A stretch of DNA of 64,000 nucleotides, taken from Sindora glabra. Its lineage: Eukaryota > Streptophyta > Magnoliopsida > Fabales > Fabaceae. Below, piece after piece: positions 60,307 through 64,000 of the stretch (position 1 is the first letter of the stretch; every line of letters starts with the position of its first letter). The DNA is taken from positions 13,606,713-13,670,712 of the forward strand of contig CM035234.1 in assembly GCA_020226215.1 (NCBI GenBank), in the 5' to 3' direction. A model generated the notes under the pieces. That model searched no databases and was not told the origin of the DNA. It saw only the letters and a list, made by a program, of their open reading frames with translations. A program made the position numbers and the translations under genes.

Positions 60307-60795
60307 TAGGAGTGCAAATAGGTCAAGCATTTTATCAGGAACTTATGGCCTAACCTATTTAAATTTTAATTTAGCATGGTCTATTTATCTGAATAAGTTA
60401 TGCTTAAATTAATAAATTGATCTATTTAAATAAATAAGTTAAACTTTTTTTCTTTAAACTCAATCCATAGGCTATCAGCCTAATTTATTTAATTATAAAT
60501 ATATTTATAAATAATATAAATATTTTAATATATACATATATGTATATAAGCCTAATTAAGCTATTAGATAATTTTAAATTTTAAAAAAAAATTAATTTAT
60601 TAATAAATTTAAAAATCTATTTATACAAGAAGATTTTTAGAAGATTTTTAAATAGGCTTAATCATACTTTTTTAACAAATTAAGCTGAGCCTAAAATTTA
60701 TTTTTATATAGGTTAATAGATCAAGTTTAGGTTAAAAAATAAGTTTGACCTATTTAAAATAAATTTCAACTCGATTCAATCTATTTACATCTCTA
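60307..60795. mobile_element. hAT-type MITE, 489 bp, perfect 8-bp target duplication
   Basis: Flanked by CTTATAAT on both sides (60299-60306 and 60796-60803). The ends are TAGGAGTGCAAATAG (left) and TAGAGATGTAAATAG (right, complemented), of the same general form as the larger hAT element at 48322-53549. No coding sequence. Confidence 0.85.
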
Positions 60796-60803
60796 CTTAT
60801 AAT

Positions 60804-61300
60804 CACACTTTAATTTTTTGTATATAAAATTGGTTAATGTTATATCTTTTTTCTTATATAATAAAGTAATCCATCATACTCAAAGCTGAAGTCTCCTTGA
60901 AATTTTATAAAATATTATTTTTCACATTATTTGAAAGTTTTTGAAGAAATTTCATATCTAATTCCTCAAAGATTAAAGTGATATATCGAAAATTTTTAAC
61001 ACATTGTATTTCGTTTTCTGAAAAAAAAAAAAACTTCGTAGTACTCAAAATCTTTTACAAAAGAATAAGTAAATAACTGATATGGATGAAATTATTAATC
61101 TTAAGAAAAATTCCTAAAATTAACCAGTACAAGTAATCATTTTTAATATACCAACAAAAACAATTATTCCAAAATTATAAATTAAATTTAATAATTAATT
61201 TTAAAAATAAATGAAACAAATTAGTAGCCCCTTTTCCTCATTTGCCCTCCTGGGTTGGTTGACTTTTCCTTCTTTCACTAGCAAAGGAAAGGGCAACAAA
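60804..61300 (+). promoter_or_regulatory. Probable promoter region of the RHB1A-like gene
   Basis: AT-rich DNA turns into more balanced, CT-rich sequence from about 61220 (CCCCTTTTCCTCATTTGCCC, GGTTGACTTTTCC). TTGAC in that stretch is the core of a W-box, the site of WRKY factors, but a single short motif is weak evidence. No certain TATA box. Confidence 0.4.
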
Positions 61301-61470
61301 AGAGACAGAAGCCTATGACTGTGAGAGAGAAATGAGTGGAGGCTGTACTGTGGACAACAACAAGGAAAGTAAGACATACGCAGAGTCAGCTTTCACAATC
61401 CTTCAGCCCCTTTTCGTGGAGTTGAATTCCCCAGCAATTCCTACCTTTCGCTCTCTATCTCCTCCAAGGG
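61300..61470 (+). other. Probable 5' UTR exon of the RHB1A-like gene with an upstream ORF
   Basis: Balanced sequence typical of a transcribed leader. An ATG at 61332 opens a 101-codon frame (to 61637) in genomic DNA, starting MSGGCTVDNNKESK, with no family similarity that I recognise. The leader intron probably starts at a GT near 61469 (CCAAGG|GTCAG) and ends at ATCATAG (62743), just ahead of the real start codon. If so, only the first part of the upstream frame would be in the mRNA. Donor choice is uncertain. Confidence 0.5.
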
Positions 61471-61892
61471 TCAGATTTTTGGGTTTATTCATTCGTCCAG
61501 CCTTGTCCCTCATAATTTTCATGCTGTTTACTTTATTTATTTATTTTTTTGCTTGTGTTTTGTGCCCTCCTCTTCCACCAACACTCTTTTTTCCGATTAG
61601 GGCTTTTGCTGTGAATTTTGAAGCTAAATTTGATTGAAAGATTTCTACTTTCGTTTAATTCCGATGTTGTGGCTTACGATGTTACCTCTGTTTTACTGCG
61701 TTTGATGGTGGTGAAATTGGTTCTTTTTGTTTGATTATCTGTTCCTTTTTATTGATTCTGTAGGTTGGTGTTGTTTGATTTTGTGGTTTTTTGGTTTTGT
61801 GAAGTTTTATTTATATGTTATTTGTGGGTTATTCATTAATTCGGATGATTACATAAAATTGTGTGGGTTCAGGAATTGGTCTAAATTGCAAC

Positions 61893-61951
<59 letters not shown>

Positions 61952-62743
61952 TTAATATGAAGTTCAGAGAATTATCTCATTAGAAACCAGCTGGTTGATT
62001 TGGTATTTGTTTGAAAACGACCCTATCATACTAAGTGTTATTTCTTTCTTTTCCTCCTTTTGATAGGAGGAATATTTTAACAAGTTAACACCTTAGTTAA
62101 TGTATATTTCAAAGTTGTGGATAATAAAGTTTCTTTCTTTTTTTTTTAATTTATTTATTTATTTTGATAGGAGTGGGTAATAAAGTTTCTTATTGTTACT
62201 TCAATTACATGCTGCACCTGGGAAAGTTGCAATTGCATATAAGTGTGACCTTACTGCTAGAAGTTTTGTGCAGTTGCATGTTATGCATTATTACAAAGAA
62301 ATTACAATGGCAAATATGATTTATCAACTTTAAAATTGGACTAATTGAGTTTGTATTCCTTTAAAAATGCTGATCTTTGAAGTTCTTGGCTTGATACAGT
62401 TGACTTATCAAATGCTTCTTTCTTTATGATTGAGAGTATAAGTCAGTGTCATAGTGTGTGTCAATTGCCATTATTGGTACTATTTCTCACAATAGATAAT
62501 AACTACGTTTTTTGGCAATCACTATCAGCATTCGGTACTGCATTTGTCTGGATGATTTTGAGTTCGTATTGATGTCATTGCTTCACATATCAATTTTTAG
62601 TCTTTTATGCAAACTCATGTAATTACTTCTTCACAGCAGTTGGAGCAGAATTGATGCATTAAATATTTGGCCTATGATCCTATTTGATTGGCAATAGCAA
62701 GTAAAAAATGCAACCATCACTGGTAGCTTACATTGAATCATAG
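61470..62743 (+). other. Probable leader intron of the RHB1A-like gene
   Basis: T-rich, intron-like sequence with no conserved frame, ending at the AG at 62742-62743, 16 bases before the ATG. It contains a TG/TA microsatellite at 61893-61947. The frame at 61727-61960 runs into that repeat and is not a gene. Confidence 0.5.
61893..61947. repeat. (TG)n(TA)n compound microsatellite
   Basis: A short TGTGTGTG run followed by about 23 TA units in the leader intron of the RHB1A-like gene. Likely polymorphic in length. Confidence 0.93.
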
Positions 62744-62759
62744 ATACAATTGCTGAAAA

Positions 62760-64000
62760 ATGGGAGGTTGCTGCTGTTCTGCCCGGAAAGCTCACCTGCA
62801 TGGAACACCAGTGTATTACTATGTTAGTAATCTCCTATCCCTCATATGAATATAACATGCGTACTTGTTCACTCTTTCTTGATTTGTAATATATGTATGC
62901 ATTTGGTGGCTGAAATTTGCCTGATCCTTCAAGTATATTGATGTCATGCTTCTCTTAGCAGTACTGCACGATAGTAGATTTGTATTGTTGATGAAAAGTG
63001 TGTGTATTGATTATAATTGCTTACTGTTACTCCCTTTATATCATATTTCTCTATTAGCTTGGTCTTGGGTTTCTTAAATGATTGTAAGGGAGCAATTTCA
63101 CTGTGGCACTACTATATGCCAGGATTTTTAATAGGTTAAATTTAACACTGCCAAATGCTATGCAACCCATAACCTCTCTTCAATTACCTAATTTCAAGTC
63201 ACCCACCATTAAATTAAATAAAATATTTGCTTTATTTTGTTCATTTTTTCCCCTTAAGTAAAGAGAAACTTTAGAGTATCTTGTATCCCCCATCCCCACT
63301 TGTGGTATGGATGTGGCAACCCCTTGCATGGTGTTATACGTGAATAGGCTGAGTTTTAGTGTAATATAGATTGGTTTCATAGTCTTTGAGTGCCTGTAGA
63401 TTGATAATCTGTTAGTAATTTGTTGTTTTGCATGACATTTAATAAGATTTTGTTACTAACAAATCATACATCATTTGAAATATGGCAAATTCCTTTGTGC
63501 AGTGTCCACCAGCTTTGGAAGAGCGTGAGTCTCTGACCTCTAATGATGGCACAGCTGCTTCACTCACTGCTGGATTGCTTATAGGCTTGAACTTGGAAAC
63601 ATCCACACCAGATACTTATCGACCTCCTCCTGCACCTCTACCATATGATTTGGTCTTGGGATGTCCAGTCTCAATAGATTCTGAGTCTGGCAGAGAAACA
63701 GTGAGTGGTAGTAGTTTTGAAACTTTAGTTACTTGTGAAGATCTTGAAGAATCAGACTGCAAAGCTCAAGTGAATTCTTTGCCAGCATCTCCAAAGAAAC
63801 TAGAACTATCAAAATCAATTGAATCTACTGTTTTGATGATGGAAGAAGAGGATGTCTGTCCAATTTGTCTTGAAGGTATAGTTTGTCATTGAACTGGAAT
63901 TCTGTTACATGGTGTTAGATTTTCCATGAACCATTTGAGGGAGCCAGGATGAGGTAACACTTCCTTTCTCTCTGTTTAGCAGGTGAAAACAATAATTTAG
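62760..64000 (+). CDS. RHB1A: RING-type E3 ubiquitin ligase, RHB1A-like (5' part; gene runs off the window)
   Basis: First coding exon 62760-62822 (21 codons) starts MGGCCCSARK: Gly2 is an N-myristoylation site and Cys4-6 are likely palmitoylated, so the protein should be membrane-anchored. Intron 62823-63502 (GT-AG, phase 0). Second exon 63503-63875 gives residues 22-145: CPPALEERESLT, the Pro-rich DTYRPPPAPLPYD block, the acidic CEDLEESDCKA block, then EEEDVCPICLE, where Cys140 and Cys143 are the first RING zinc ligands. The exon ends in phase 1 at GTATAG. The remaining RING residues are expected in an exon beyond 64000. Order and motifs match the plant RHB1A family of small RING E3 ligases, which pass ubiquitin from an E2 to a substrate; substrate not inferable here. 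The methionine at 63482 is intronic and not the start. Confidence 0.88.

Noticed and set aside
61332..61637. 101-codon plus-strand frame as the start of the RING gene or as a separate gene
   Set aside because: It has no family similarity and the typical RHB1A start MGGCCCSARK is at 62760 with a clean splice to the following exon. The frame is best explained as leader exon running into intron.
61727..61960. 77-codon frame ending in a Tyr-Ile repeat
   Set aside because: It is translation through the (TA)n microsatellite in a leader intron.
63482..63502. Methionine at 63482 as the start of the RING protein
   Set aside because: It lies before the AG acceptor at 63501-63502; the family continues directly from ...VYYY in the upstream exon to CPPALEE at 63503.
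63983..64000. A third RHB1A coding exon at the right window edge
   Set aside because: The TTTAGCAG acceptor is followed by bases that would give GENNNL or AGENNNL after CLE, whereas the family has EY-D-x-EN; the real exon is more likely beyond the window.

Overview
This window is nuclear DNA from a eudicot plant. It is very AT-rich, has long introns with GT-AG borders, and is packed with plant transposons (Ty3/gypsy, Ty1/copia, hAT, Mutator-like and Tourist-like elements). Two host genes are visible, both on the + strand. Only the nuclear plant character is firm; the species cannot be named from sequence alone. No tRNA or rRNA gene, CRISPR array or bacterial-type system was seen.

Region 1 (about 1-14.9 kb) is a transposon nest. 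The outermost layer is a decayed minus-strand Ty3/gypsy element (198-14939) with LTRs, primer binding site, polypurine tract and broken gag, protease, RT, RNase H and integrase. A 2.6-kb solo LTR of another family (1952-7123) sits in its integrase region, and a second solo LTR of that same family (2712-5307) is inserted inside the first in the opposite orientation. A plus-strand Ty1/copia element (7390-11678) splits the RNase H/integrase part. Removing the insertions leaves about 5.3 kb, the normal size of such an element.

Region 2 (about 14.9-30.2 kb) has no recognisable gene. It holds small terminal-inverted-repeat elements: foldback MITEs at 17.9, 19.3 and 20.3 kb, two related Mutator-type foldback elements at 21.6 and 23.9 kb, and a 2.4-kb Mutator-like element at 25793-28159 with a perfect 9-bp target duplication. 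Long (AT)n tracts also occur.

Region 3 (30.5-46.6 kb) is an intact 14-exon gene. Its exons join in frame to an 822-residue protein of the plant TMEM8 family (CREST superfamily): signal peptide, large Cys-containing ectodomain, EGF-like module and a multi-span membrane domain with the S-x3-H and H-S-x-W-H motifs. Intron 6 is 8.9 kb because it carries four layers of transposons: a non-autonomous LTR element, a foldback MITE in its body, a Tourist MITE in its LTR, and a minus-strand copia element inside that MITE.

Region 4 (46.6-61.2 kb) is intergenic. It contains a tandem duplication with GT microsatellites, whose second unit was hit by a 5.2-kb hAT element carrying a dead transposase gene, then a Tourist-like MITE and a short hAT MITE with a perfect 8-bp target duplication.

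Region 5 (about 61.3-64 kb) is the 5' part of a RING-type E3 ubiquitin ligase gene of the RHB1A type: a probable 5' UTR exon, a long leader intron, a 21-codon first coding exon with an N-myristoylation/palmitoylation motif, and a second coding exon ending just after the first RING cysteine pair. The rest lies beyond the window.

The two host genes look functionally unrelated. I found no previously undescribed biological system; the most unusual structures are the two transposon nests.
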